A stretch of DNA of 64,000 nt from Mayamaea pseudoterrestris (taxonomy: Eukaryota; Bacillariophyta; Bacillariophyceae; Sellaphorales; Sellaphoraceae), in assembly GCA_027923505.1 (NCBI GenBank), contig BROI01000001.1, forward strand, positions 2,930,719 to 2,994,718, given 5' to 3'. A program made the position numbers and the translations under genes. Each line of letters starts with the position of its first letter. Positions within the stretch are counted from its first letter, which is position 1. Under the pieces are notes generated by a model, which worked only from the letters and a program-made list of their open reading frames with translations, was not told where the DNA came from and searched no databases. This document shows positions 49,730 to 58,885 of the stretch, one piece after another.

Positions 49730-51279
49730 CTAGAACTGAACGTTCCACACGGTGGGATAACCAGCTGCAGTCAACGCATCATGCACGCGCTTGCCATGAT
49801 CCGCTCCTTGCAGTTCAACAACCACTTTAACTTGCACTTGGTCGACGTTCGTAAACAACCAACTTCTTTCGTGAAAGATGTCTGTAATTGATGCACCCTG
49901 CTCGCACAGCAAGTTGCAAAGCTTCGAAATTCCTCCTGGTCTATCCGAAACGGTGGACGAAAAGTTGACGAGACGTTTATCAGCCGCCAAACCACGGTCC
50001 AGGATGCGACCGAGGACTGTTGTGTCAATGTTTCCTCCACATAACGGCACCACGATATTCTTTCCCTTTAAATCCGCCCGATCCAACGCGCCACCAGGAA
50101 GCAATGCCGCCAAGCCGGCCGCGCCTCCCCCTTCGACGACAATCTTTTCATTCTCAATCAACCTTAACACCGCTAGCGAAACCTGCTGTTCCGATGCTAA
50201 TACACATTCATCAACGTAGTGACGAGCAACTTCGAACGCATGTGGCCCAACCTCTGGTACTGCCAATCCATCGGCAATAGTTGAAACAACATCAATCTTG
50301 ACAGGCCTGCCGGCCCGCAGCGCCGCTGTATAGGATGCGGCAAACTCTGGTTCCACTCCTATGACTTGAGTATCAGGTTTAAGCGTCTTGATTGCGCATG
50401 AAACTCCTGCAATCAATCCAGCGCCTCCAACAGGCACGATAACGGCATCGACGCAAGGAACATCCTCAATGATCTCCATTCCAATCGTTCCAGCGCCTGC
50501 TAAAATGGCAGGATCATCGTAGCCATTCACATAATCAAGCCCTTCCTTGGCGGCAAGTTGTTCCGCAAATTCTTTTGCTTCGCCGATATGAGCCCCATGT
50601 ATAATGATTCTAGCACCGAATCTCTGTTGAGAAAAAGCAAAGTGATGTGAATCATCCGCAATGGTCAGATTCGATTCGAGAGAGTCACAAATAAGCCACC
50701 AATTTGCACATAAATACTTACACGACATTTCTCAATTTTGGCCATGGGCGCAACCGTGGGCATGACGACGGTGCACGGAACGCCCAAATTTTTGCCGTGG
50801 TATGACAATCCGAGTGCATGATTTCCTGCCGACGCTGCAATCACTCCATTCAAGTGATTGCCTCGCTCTCGTCTCAACTGCAGTATCGCATTCCGAGCAC
50901 CCCGCTCCTTAAAAGATCCCGTAAATTGTCTGAATTCGGGTTTGAAAAAGATATTGGCACCGACGAGTTCGGAAATGAATGGGCTCAGTTCTGCTGTTGT
51001 TCGTTTCACTCCGCCCCGAATGGCAACTTCGGCGCGCGAAATGTCAGCAAAGGAAATGGGAAGATCCGTCAAATCCTTGTTGGATCTTGTTAATGGCGGT
51101 GGCGACGCAGGCGATGCTAAATCACTGTCATTTTCGTTTTCTGAATCTGAAGAAGTGGCAAAGTAACGCTGATGATGGCGCGTCGCAGAATAAATTGGTC
51201 GGCCGTGCGTCGCTGCGATGCTGACACAACATCGTGTTGCAGAACGAGATCTGGTATTCGTAACAAGGCTTGCAAACAT
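49730..51279 (-). CDS. Threonine dehydratase (threonine ammonia-lyase) with one ACT domain
   Basis: Predicted exons 51279-50722 and 50623-49730 (483 residues); 98-nt intron GTAAGT/CAACAG. PLP enzyme that deaminates threonine to 2-oxobutanoate, the first step toward isoleucine. The PLP lysine is in TGSFKERGARNA (~121); SAGNHALGLS, MPTVAPMAKIEKCR and the EGGGAAGLAAL glycine loop follow. Splicing gives EKCRRFGARIIIHG, as in homologues. A single ACT domain (~405-480; STVSDRPGGISKLCNLL) resembles the shorter ACT-type enzymes rather than plant IlvA with two ACT-like domains. The N-terminal 45 residues are Arg/Ser-rich and look like an organelle transit peptide. Serine racemase activity cannot be excluded. 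Confidence 0.9.
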
Positions 51280-51678
51280 ACCAATGGATCCTTATGGTCG
51301 GTGCAGGCCTGGATTCTATCAACAACTAAACTGAGAAGATGATCGCATCTTGCGAGGGAAATGGCCTCACTCGGCATTTCGACGGTCGTGGAACGAATGC
51401 GATGACGTCAGTGTAAATGCCTTTGACGTTTCAATGTACTCTTTAAACCAGTGTGCCAAAAATTTTGAAAATCAAAGTTTTTGGCACCACTATTTGACCC
51501 ACAGTGCCTAAAACTTTGAAAAATTACAGAAATTGGTAGTACTCTAAAGTGACAGTAGAACAGAAGTTCGTTTTCTTCATGGGTGCGTCATCGGCATGGA
51601 AGATACTCGAGTGCTGCTTGTGCCTGCCGAGACCTTTACTTATACTACCAAACTGGTCCAGCTCTCTCCATCATTACC
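51280..51678. promoter_or_regulatory. Divergent region with inverted repeat
   Basis: 399 bp between threonine dehydratase and the HIBDH-cupin gene. It contains a perfect 10-bp inverted repeat (51453-51462 / 51478-51487) and a related direct repeat nearby, listed separately. Otherwise presumed promoters. Confidence 0.4.
51453..51487. repeat. Perfect inverted repeat, 10-bp arms
   Basis: gtgccaaaaa at 51453-51462 and its exact complement tttttggcac at 51478-51487, with a 15-bp AT-rich spacer. A related sequence, cagtgcctaaaactttgaaaa, follows at about 51512-51532 in direct orientation to the left arm. It could be a regulatory palindrome or the remnant of a small inverted-repeat element. Confidence 0.8.
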
Positions 51679-53355
51679 ATGGCCAACGTGACGGTAATAG
51701 GAATTGGCGCTATGGGCGGCGGCATGGCGCGGGCGCTGTTGGATTCAAGCGTTTGCAAGACTGTCACGGGGTTTGACCAATCCGCTAGTCTGGTCCGAGC
51801 ATTCCATCAGGATTCGCAGGCTGCCAAGAAAAGTTTGGGAACAGAGCAGCCAACAAGTTTGAGGGATGCCGTCACGGCAGATACGGATGTTGTCGTTTTG
51901 GTGCTGCAGACGGAAGCTCAGTGTGATTTGGTGTGCTTTGGCGGAACGACCGAGGATGATGGAGAAGTCACATCACCATCAGATTGCCTCTTGTCACTGC
52001 TTACATCCAACCACACGAGTAATACAAAACACTCTTGCGTCATTCTATGTTCAACCGTTACGCCTTCATGGACTAAGGTTGCGGCCCAGAAATTCCGCAA
52101 GCATGAGATCCATTTTGTCGACTCACCCATGAGTGGAGGCCCTGTCCGCGCACGCGCTGGAGATTTGACCATGATGGCCAGCGGCAGTCAAGACTGCTTG
52201 GACGTAGCCATGCCCATTTTGCTTGCGCTTGGTGGCAAGGAGGAAAACGTGCACATTATCGCGGGCGGGCCAGGCATGGGGTCCACGGTCAAGGCCGTTC
52301 ATCAGCTACTCGCCGGCGTGCATATTGTTGTCGCAGCGGAAGCTTTGTCTCTTGCTGCGGCTGCAGGACTTGACGTTGAGCAAGTATACCGCATTGTAAA
52401 TGGGGCAGCAGGCTCGAGTTGGATGTTTCGCGACCGTGGCCACCGCATGATAAATAATGAAGATGTCGTCAAGAGTCAGCTGCGAATTTTCGTCAAGGAT
52501 TTGGATATCGTATACAATGAAGCCAAGCGATTGAATGCGCCTATTCCGCTCGCGAGCGCGGCATTGCAGCAGTTTATTGCGGGGGTTGGCCTTGGTTTGG
52601 GAACGGACGATGACTCGAAGCTGGTCCGAGTTTATGAAAATGTAACCGGTGTGCCAGTCCGGGGTGACGGCATTCAACCACAAACGGAAGGAAATGGCGT
52701 GGGTGACTTTTGGAAAATGGAAGATGGCACACTGGAGGAGATTGTCGAAGTTGGACTCGAACCTCGTCACAAGGCTGTCATTTCCAACGAATATGTTCGC
52801 GCCCTTCGTGTCGAGTTCCCTGCTAACGACACCACTCTGGCGCATCAACACGCGGAAGATTCACTTTATTTCTTTCTAGTTGACGGCTTGACCGTTGTCA
52901 ATCACGTCAAAGGCCAATGTCCCATGTGCGACGCGATGGAGTTTGGCGAAGTGCGCTTCGGCGCTCACAAGTCGGAACACCCGCTGGTGCACAAAATTAC
53001 TAACAAGTCCGACAAGGTCATGTTTTGTATTGACGCGGAAATTCTGGAGCAACCGCCTGTTACCTCCATTACTGGTTTGGTAGCCGATAAACATGAACTA
53101 ATCAAGACGAGGGAAAAGTGCCGTGTGTATAAACTGACACTCGAGCCTGGTGAAAGCGTCAACGTTACCTATCCTTTTTTTCATTTAACTGTTATACTGG
53201 AACCTTCAACAATTCAAAAAGAACTAGCTGGACCGCTTCAATGGAATGAAGAGACAACACTCGGTGATGTCGCGTGGAGAGAACCTATCGCTAACATGAC
53301 CAAGACAAATGTTGGAACTACCAGATACGTCGAGTACATTGCTGAATGGCGTTAA
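51679..53355 (+). CDS. Beta-hydroxyacid dehydrogenase (HIBDH-like) fused to a cupin domain
   Basis: 558 residues. Residues 1-~310 form a 3-hydroxyisobutyrate dehydrogenase-type enzyme: Rossmann GIGAMGGGMA (7-16), substrate loop DSPMSGGPVRARAG (~147) and the catalytic-Lys helix GMGSTVKAVHQLL (~203). It probably oxidises a beta-hydroxy acid (3-hydroxyisobutyrate, threonate or a relative) with NAD(P). From ~360 there is a cupin-like domain: EYVRALRVEFPAND, LAHQHAEDSLYFFL (metal-type HxH, then Glu), and VYKLTLEPGESVNVTYPF as a second half. The fusion may couple the dehydrogenase to an isomerase- or dioxygenase-like partner; the exact reaction is unknown. ATG 51679 places the Rossmann motif at the N-terminus. 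Confidence 0.85.
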   Translation: MANVTVIGIGAMGGGMARALLDSSVCKTVTGFDQSASLVRAFHQDSQAAKKSLGTEQPTSLRDAVTADTDVVVLVLQTEAQCDLVCFGGTTEDDGEVTSPSDCLLSLLTSNHTSNTKHSCVILCSTVTPSWTKVAAQKFRKHEIHFVDSPMSGGPVRARAGDLTMMASGSQDCLDVAMPILLALGGKEENVHIIAGGPGMGSTVKAVHQLLAGVHIVVAAEALSLAAAAGLDVEQVYRIVNGAAGSSWMFRDRGHRMINNEDVVKSQLRIFVKDLDIVYNEAKRLNAPIPLASAALQQFIAGVGLGLGTDDDSKLVRVYENVTGVPVRGDGIQPQTEGNGVGDFWKMEDGTLEEIVEVGLEPRHKAVISNEYVRALRVEFPANDTTLAHQHAEDSLYFFLVDGLTVVNHVKGQCPMCDAMEFGEVRFGAHKSEHPLVHKITNKSDKVMFCIDAEILEQPPVTSITGLVADKHELIKTREKCRVYKLTLEPGESVNVTYPFFHLTVILEPSTIQKELAGPLQWNEETTLGDVAWREPIANMTKTNVGTTRYVEYIAEWR

Positions 53356-53399
53356 TATTAAAATAAATTGTGCATAGTGTAATACGTACATTGACAAGG

Positions 53400-55211
53400 T
53401 CATTGAAGCGATGCCGGAACAAGGTCAACAGCCTGATTGCTCCAAAGGGACTCTTGTCGACCTAGCCGCCGTAGTTGATCACTGTCATGGCTTACCCAAA
53501 GTATGCTTGTCTTTTGATCAGATGCGAGCTGTTGAAGAGTATTCTCAACACGCTGTTTTGATTCATCGTCAAGCGAGTTCGTAGACTCGTCTAGCAGCAA
53601 CACCCGTGGTTGTGACGCCACGGCAATGGCCAAATATATCCTCTGTGCCTCCCCTCCCGATAAATATTTCCATTCCGAAGCTAAAAGAGTCGTATCCAAT
53701 CCCCATTGTGTCATAAAGTGCTGTGCACTAGCTATCATGGTGTCATGCGTAGGCGTGTTTTTGTGCGACCAAGATTTCAATCCACAAATTTGCTCAATAA
53801 AGTGGCTGGGTGTACCGGGAATGTCAACTTTGTGTTGAGACACGTAGCGGACCTGTCGTCGCCACTCTTCAGGCGAAGTGAAGCTGTGTTGACTCCTTCC
53901 TTTGAAATGTACCTGACCGCCATCCTCATCTGGTGCAGTTAGCCACGCCAAAATACGCAACAGCTGACTCTTTCCTGCGCCTGATGGACCCACCAGAGCA
54001 AGCATAGCACCCTCCTCTAAACGCACCGAAAGATTCTGAAAAAGCAGTCGCGCTGATCCTCGACTGTCGCAGCTATTGTTGGAACAGGTGTCATCATCAT
54101 TCCTTTCTTTTGCTTCAAACGATTTCGACAATCCCTTGATCTCAAGAGCTGATAACGAGAGGCGATTGGATTCTTGTTTGATGTCGATATCGGTTTGTCC
54201 AAGCGCAAAGATCTCAAGGTTTGCTTTTTTTACGATAGCTTCTGCCGCCAACGCTGCGGAAACATCGGCATTGCCAGGGAGCAACGTCAGACTTTCATTG
54301 ATAGGTTCATCCAATACAGGCTTGCTAGCAGATCGCGATAAAAGTCTTGCAAGTGACACCCCCATTTTTCGGGTTCGCTCCAAGAAGTTGAGCTTTTTGG
54401 GCCGCTTCAAGAATTTGTCGACGCGAAGCATGTGACTCTTGGCGTCAAATCCAGCAGTTCGTACGATCCAGACTTCCAAAAGAATTGTTCCAAACGCCGA
54501 CATGGCGATTAGGTATAGGATAAGCATTTGGTATTTCGCCGCTTCAAATGGTGGAGTTCCTCCCAATATCTGTCCAGTCATCATTCCAGGTATCGAAATG
54601 AGTCCAATTACCGCCATGCTATTCAAGAGCGGCATGGCACCGATGCGAATCGCTTCTTTGATCAATCGACTTGAAGCTTCTTCTGGTGTGGCGCCAAATG
54701 CCAGTAACATTTCGACTTCATTGGATTGCTCCACTAGGCTGCTTAATGCCGTATTCAGTGAAAGCGCCACACCATTGATGCAGTTTCCAAGCAGCATGCC
54801 AGTGATCGGAATGACGTACTGCGGCTCCCAAACTGGTGTCGGCCGTAGTATGACTCCAAACGCCCAAGCGCATGCCAGCGCCGTATTGACGGCAAAGGCG
54901 CAAAATACTCCAGCAAGCATGCCATGAAAGTAGTAGGCCGATCGTGCCGACGCTTCCAGTGCAGCCAACGTGACCATGAAGAAGACGTAGAGAATCACCA
55001 CCCACCATCGATCATGTCCGTAGTTAAAGATTGGCGCGAGAATGGCTCCGAGGACGGAAAGTTGCACAAGAGTACGAATGACACCGACAACAATGGGACT
55101 TTCGACGGCTAGTCCCATTCGATGGGAGACGTAGGCCAGTCCAAGCAAGGGTGCAATCGAAAGTAGCAGCGATTGGTTGGATACTTGAATGAGGCCTTCT
55201 TCGGCAAACAT
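53400..55211 (-). CDS. Fused FetB-FetA-type ABC transporter (UPF0014 permease + ATPase)
   Basis: 603 residues. The N-terminal ~290 residues match the UPF0014/FetB (plant STAR2/ALS3) permease: ESPIVVGVIRTLVQL, AALEASAR, GMLLGNCINGVALSLN, LAFGATPEEASSRLIKEA, SIPGMMTGQILGG. After a ~90-residue polar linker, residues ~385-600 are an ABC ATPase: Walker A GPSGAGKS (~407), signature LSGGEAQR (~514), Walker B VLLLDES (~533) and SHDSD (H-loop, ~573). In E. coli FetA and FetB are separate and export iron; in plants STAR1/STAR2 give aluminium tolerance. One chain with both halves would dimerise to form the transporter. The frame's upstream TTG is ignored in favour of ATG 55211. Confidence 0.9.
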   Translation of the reverse strand: MFAEEGLIQVSNQSLLLSIAPLLGLAYVSHRMGLAVESPIVVGVIRTLVQLSVLGAILAPIFNYGHDRWWVVILYVFFMVTLAALEASARSAYYFHGMLAGVFCAFAVNTALACAWAFGVILRPTPVWEPQYVIPITGMLLGNCINGVALSLNTALSSLVEQSNEVEMLLAFGATPEEASSRLIKEAIRIGAMPLLNSMAVIGLISIPGMMTGQILGGTPPFEAAKYQMLILYLIAMSAFGTILLEVWIVRTAGFDAKSHMLRVDKFLKRPKKLNFLERTRKMGVSLARLLSRSASKPVLDEPINESLTLLPGNADVSAALAAEAIVKKANLEIFALGQTDIDIKQESNRLSLSALEIKGLSKSFEAKERNDDDTCSNNSCDSRGSARLLFQNLSVRLEEGAMLALVGPSGAGKSQLLRILAWLTAPDEDGGQVHFKGRSQHSFTSPEEWRRQVRYVSQHKVDIPGTPSHFIEQICGLKSWSHKNTPTHDTMIASAQHFMTQWGLDTTLLASEWKYLSGGEAQRIYLAIAVASQPRVLLLDESTNSLDDESKQRVENTLQQLASDQKTSILWVSHDSDQLRRLGRQESLWSNQAVDLVPASLQ

Positions 55212-55821
55212 CTTGATCGTTGATGTCGTTCTCTTAATTGACTTTTCAATGAGTTTGTGCACTGACTGTCGTTCGCGTCGTCCAAGAAAGGCTCGTCCCA
55301 AGAATTGCGATCGTAATAACCGATGGGTAAACTGCCTCGTTAACGGGTGACGCCAGTCCTCGCGAGTACCTCGTTGTACCTCGTGCTCACTCCAAATTCT
55401 GTGCCTTGAATGTTTTTTCCTCGCCTTTGAGGTCGACTACGCTTGCACAAGTTGCTTGTTTTGTGAGATGTGTCTTTGCCAAATGATCAATCTGGCGATA
55501 AAGATGCGCAAATTGTGGATGAATAAGCAAGCCGCGAGCGGAGTGATGGATGCGATAAGAGCGCATGCGGTCGCGTGCTCTTGAAGGCACATCTGGGTCA
55601 CAGAAGTGTAGAGCAGCGTCGACTGTACATCAAAGAGTGCGGTGAAAAGAATGAAACGTGTGCGTTATCCACGAGTATTCAGTCTTGGTACGACATGAAA
55701 ACACCGGGTTCGTTAGCATCCCTGACGCGTCAATCAAATTGTGCAGTGCTTTCTCGCACCATGATGCCAAGGCATCTCTACTTTTGATCAAGTCGAGCTT
55801 TCCAAACTGACCAAACATATC
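55212..55821. other. Region between FetB-FetA fusion and GPLG-repeat gene
   Basis: 610 bp that must hold the promoter of the FetB-FetA fusion gene and probably that of the next plus-strand gene. It also contains the possible two-exon minus-strand gene listed separately (55387-55818). Nothing else is recognised. Confidence 0.3.
55387..55818 (-). CDS. Possible two-exon small protein of unknown function
   Basis: Tentative exons 55818-55692 and 55622-55387 (about 120 residues), intron 69 nt with GTACCA and TGTACAG ends. Exon 1 reads MFGQFGKLDLIKSRDALASW and exon 2 DAALHFCDPDVPSRARDRM followed by a long helical, His-containing stretch. The composition is protein-like, but I recognise no family. 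Its ATG would lie only 3 bp from the ATG of the divergent plus-strand gene at 55822, so one of the two starts, or this gene, may be wrong. Low confidence. Confidence 0.3.
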
Positions 55822-56973
55822 ATGAGTCAGATCTTCTTCTTTGTTTTCATCTTTTTGTGGTGCGATGTCACTTGCTTTTCTTGTCGATGCCTCGTCACGA
55901 ACGTTTCCCCTCGACAAGTAAATCCATCATTCTTCTCCGCACCATCGTCTGATAGTGAAGACTGCGACCACATACGTAACAATAGCAATAGTTCAGAGAC
56001 TTCAATGGCTCTACGAGATACCCTTCGAACTCTCGCTCAGCTTTCCTTGGTCGATTACGAGTGGCGATCCTCCATTTTTAAATCGTCGGAAGCCGATCGC
56101 TTGATGGAAAACTCCATTGCTCGTATGCGTGGACAAGATCCTGGATACGTGCGACCAATGGATGCAGCTTCTCTAGGACCACTTGGTCGTTGGGAAAAGG
56201 CAGTGGTTGAATGGTTGAGTCTTGTGATTGACGAGGAAGGCAAGCGTGCTCAAGCAATCGTCAATCAGGATGGAAACTTGGTGCGCCCCATGTTTTCCGA
56301 TACAAATAATCTTGGTCCATTGGGGCGAATTGAAAAGGCTGTTGTTGATTTGATTCATCGGATCCAGAATTCCGAAGCGGAGCGCGTCAAGGCGGGTGTT
56401 CTTCGTCCCAAGGATATGGTCAACTCGCGAGGACCACTGTCGGAAATGGAGGAGGAAGCAATGCGGATCCTTGACGAGATTAATAGATCGGAGCGATTGA
56501 GAGCGGAACAGAGCCGAGCTCGCGGTGGAGAAATTGTCAGACCTATAGATGTACCCGGACCTTTGGGTGAATTGGAGCTCAAGGTGGCTGAAGTGTTTCG
56601 GGCGGAGCAAATGCGTTCGCAGCAAAAACAATGGAACGAAGGCAAGATTGTCAGACCAAAAGACGCCAGGATTCGTGGCCCGCTTGGTGAAGCAGAGTTG
56701 CAGGCTTTTGAGGCTATTAAAGAACTGAATAACGAGGAATTGCAGCGGCTAAAATCCATCCAGCGTGTTTTGGAGCAGAACCGGCCCATGGAGACGAATC
56801 GCAACTCCCTTCTTGGAATTCTTGAGGCTGTGATTGTTGGTCTGCTGAAAGGGCCAAGGCTATTAATAAGCGTCTTTAAACGCGTCCAAGAACTCTTGCA
56901 GAGTGAGCCATTGGACTTGCCCGATACGTCGAACACACTATCAGACAAGGTCAAAAAAGACGATCAATTGTGA
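55822..56973 (+). CDS. GPLG-repeat protein of unknown function, possibly organelle-targeted
   Basis: 383 residues. The N-terminus is hydrophobic (IFFFVFIFLWCDVTCFSC) and then Ser-rich, resembling a signal plus transit region. From residue ~105 there are five units of ~40-45 residues: (L/I)VRPxD, a short loop, GPLG(E/R)xExxAxxxxxxI, then a charged helix; GPLG-type cores lie near 119, 163, 204, 246 and 286, the third being GPLS. A degenerate sixth (RPMETNRNSLLGILEAVI) precedes a hydrophobic helix (AVIVGLLKGPRLLISVF). I recall no function for this repeat. A plastid location is inference. The start is uncertain because ATG 55822 is very close to the possible divergent gene; the internal Met at ~62 (MALRDTLR) is an alternative. 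Confidence 0.7.
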   Translation: MSQIFFFVFIFLWCDVTCFSCRCLVTNVSPRQVNPSFFSAPSSDSEDCDHIRNNSNSSETSMALRDTLRTLAQLSLVDYEWRSSIFKSSEADRLMENSIARMRGQDPGYVRPMDAASLGPLGRWEKAVVEWLSLVIDEEGKRAQAIVNQDGNLVRPMFSDTNNLGPLGRIEKAVVDLIHRIQNSEAERVKAGVLRPKDMVNSRGPLSEMEEEAMRILDEINRSERLRAEQSRARGGEIVRPIDVPGPLGELELKVAEVFRAEQMRSQQKQWNEGKIVRPKDARIRGPLGEAELQAFEAIKELNNEELQRLKSIQRVLEQNRPMETNRNSLLGILEAVIVGLLKGPRLLISVFKRVQELLQSEPLDLPDTSNTLSDKVKKDDQL

Positions 56974-57452
56974 AACAAACCATATGCGATACAAAGCAAA
57001 CGGCGCTCAAAGGAAGTTGAGTGTAAAGCCATCTCGAGGTAAAGTGGTCTCTGATATGACTCGGCCATGGATCGTTACGACATGTTGTAAAGAAATTGCA
57101 TGGCAGGTGGAACGTTTTATGTGCCATTATTTATAAGTCGCTCCAACGAGCCAGCTCCCACACGCGCTTGCTGTCCTATCGCTCCATAATAGAGTAAGGA
57201 ACACAATAATTGACTGGGATCGATTTGACGGAGTAAATAAAGGGTCCCCAACGTGACATAGCTTAACTCGACATAGTACACCGGTAGCTTGGCCGGACGA
57301 TTACTTTTGTCGTACCATGACTCGTTTCCGCACCGCAGCTGCGCCCCATGCATGCTTGTGCTCACTCATGTTAATGATCCCTCCCATACCGAACCTACCT
57401 ATCCATAGTAACATATACACATCGAATCAAACTTAAGAAGTAAAAGTGTGAT
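56974..57452. other. Intergenic region, no gene seen
   Basis: 479 bp between two plus-strand genes. Short open frames only. It should contain the SEH1 promoter. Confidence 0.3.
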
Positions 57453-58715
57453 ATGAGTGCCGCAACACTTGGTTTGGCCGGCGGAGGCAGCGGCGCAACA
57501 TCGAGCGCCGTCAACAACCAAATGCAGCAGCATCGACAGGATTCATCGAGCAGCCCGCAAGTATTGTCTTCCTTTCATTCCGATTACATTTATCACGTAT
57601 CATTTGATACATATGGACGTCGGATGGCGACATGCAGCGGCGATCGATTCGTACGCGTCTGGGATTTAACGGATACAGGTGAATGGACAATGAGCGGACA
57701 ATATCAGGCGCATCGAGGAAGCGTCTTGTCGCTCGCTTGGGCGCATCCAGAATATGGGTGTCTTCTTGCTACGGCTGGAAGTGATCAGGAAGCTAAGATA
57801 TGGGAAGAGCGCAGTCCAATGGCTGTCGGGGCAGGAACCACTACAAGTGGAAACAATGCCGCCAGTGCCGTTTCGAGCGGTCGCTGGAATCTAAAGGCAA
57901 GCCTCGCAGAAGCTCGACGCTCAGTCACTTGCTTGGAATTTTCGCCTCGCCATTTTGGACTAAAGCTTGCCGTCGGATCTTCGGATGGATGTGTTCGAAT
58001 CTACGAAGCAGTGGATGTAAGTCTGGAGACACACTGCTGCTCGCATCGCCAATTACTCCCTTTAACCTTTAACCTATGTCAAACATTACCTCTTCGATTT
58101 GCAATCACACTAATGCGTCTCACAATGCATCTTTTACTTTCATGAATAAACCATGTACAGATCAATAATCTTGCTCAGTGGCCGCTTGCTGCGACGCTGG
58201 AGTGTTTTGCGGAAACGACAACGCACAAACTCGGGTGCACCTCTCTGTCTTGGTGCAATGGCCGCTTCGAACCTCAAACGCTCGTCGCAGGAGGCTCGCA
58301 CTGCGTCATATACCGCTACATGGAATCATCTCGGGCCTGGCAAGCGATATTAACTCTGCAAGTGCCAGTCTCTGGACCGGACCACCACCGACCCGTCCTC
58401 GATGTTGCATGGGCACCAAATGTTGGACGACGTTTCCACTACATTGCTAGTGCGGAAGGCGAGCATATCAAAGTGTTTAAGCTGTTGAGGGACATCGTTG
58501 AAGATCATGATGGTGGCGAGGGCAGTAAAGAAGTGAAGACGCTGACGCTAGATTCGACGCAAATGGTTGATGCCAGCGCGTGGCGATGCCAGTGGAACGT
58601 GACTGGCACTGTCTTGGCTTCTTCAGGTGATGCGGGTGTTGTCCAGCTGTGGAAGTCGAATAGTGAGGGCCAATTTATTTGCGTTTCCAACGTACAAAAT
58701 GCGGTCAATCCGTAG
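57453..58715 (+). CDS. SEH1: Nucleoporin SEH1 (WD40 beta-propeller)
   Basis: Predicted exons 57453-58016 and 58161-58715 (372 residues; human SEH1 ~360). SEH1 belongs to the Nup107-160 Y-complex and to the GATOR2/SEA complex. WD repeats are visible: DYIYHVSFDTYGRRMATCSGDRFVRVWD, then GSVLSLAWAHPEYGCLLATAGSDQ and KIWEE, and CLEFSPRHFGLKLAVGSSDGCVRIYEA. Splicing with GTAAGT/GTACAG continues as VDINNLAQWPLAATLE, as in homologues, followed by LGCTSLSWCN and VLDVAWAPNVGRRFHYIASA. The N-terminal 35 residues are disordered. The intron is 144 nt. Confidence 0.92.
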
Positions 58716-58885
58716 TGTAACGATTTACAGATGCGCGACAAAATCGATGGCTATCATTAATATTTGCTCACTTTGGAAATAATGATATTGCTGCTAAGTA
58801 TCTTAACTTTATATAAGTTTTATATGATGTCTGCTCGCATTGATGTGCGTCGTTACTTGTTGGTAAAATAAATACAAAAAACATT

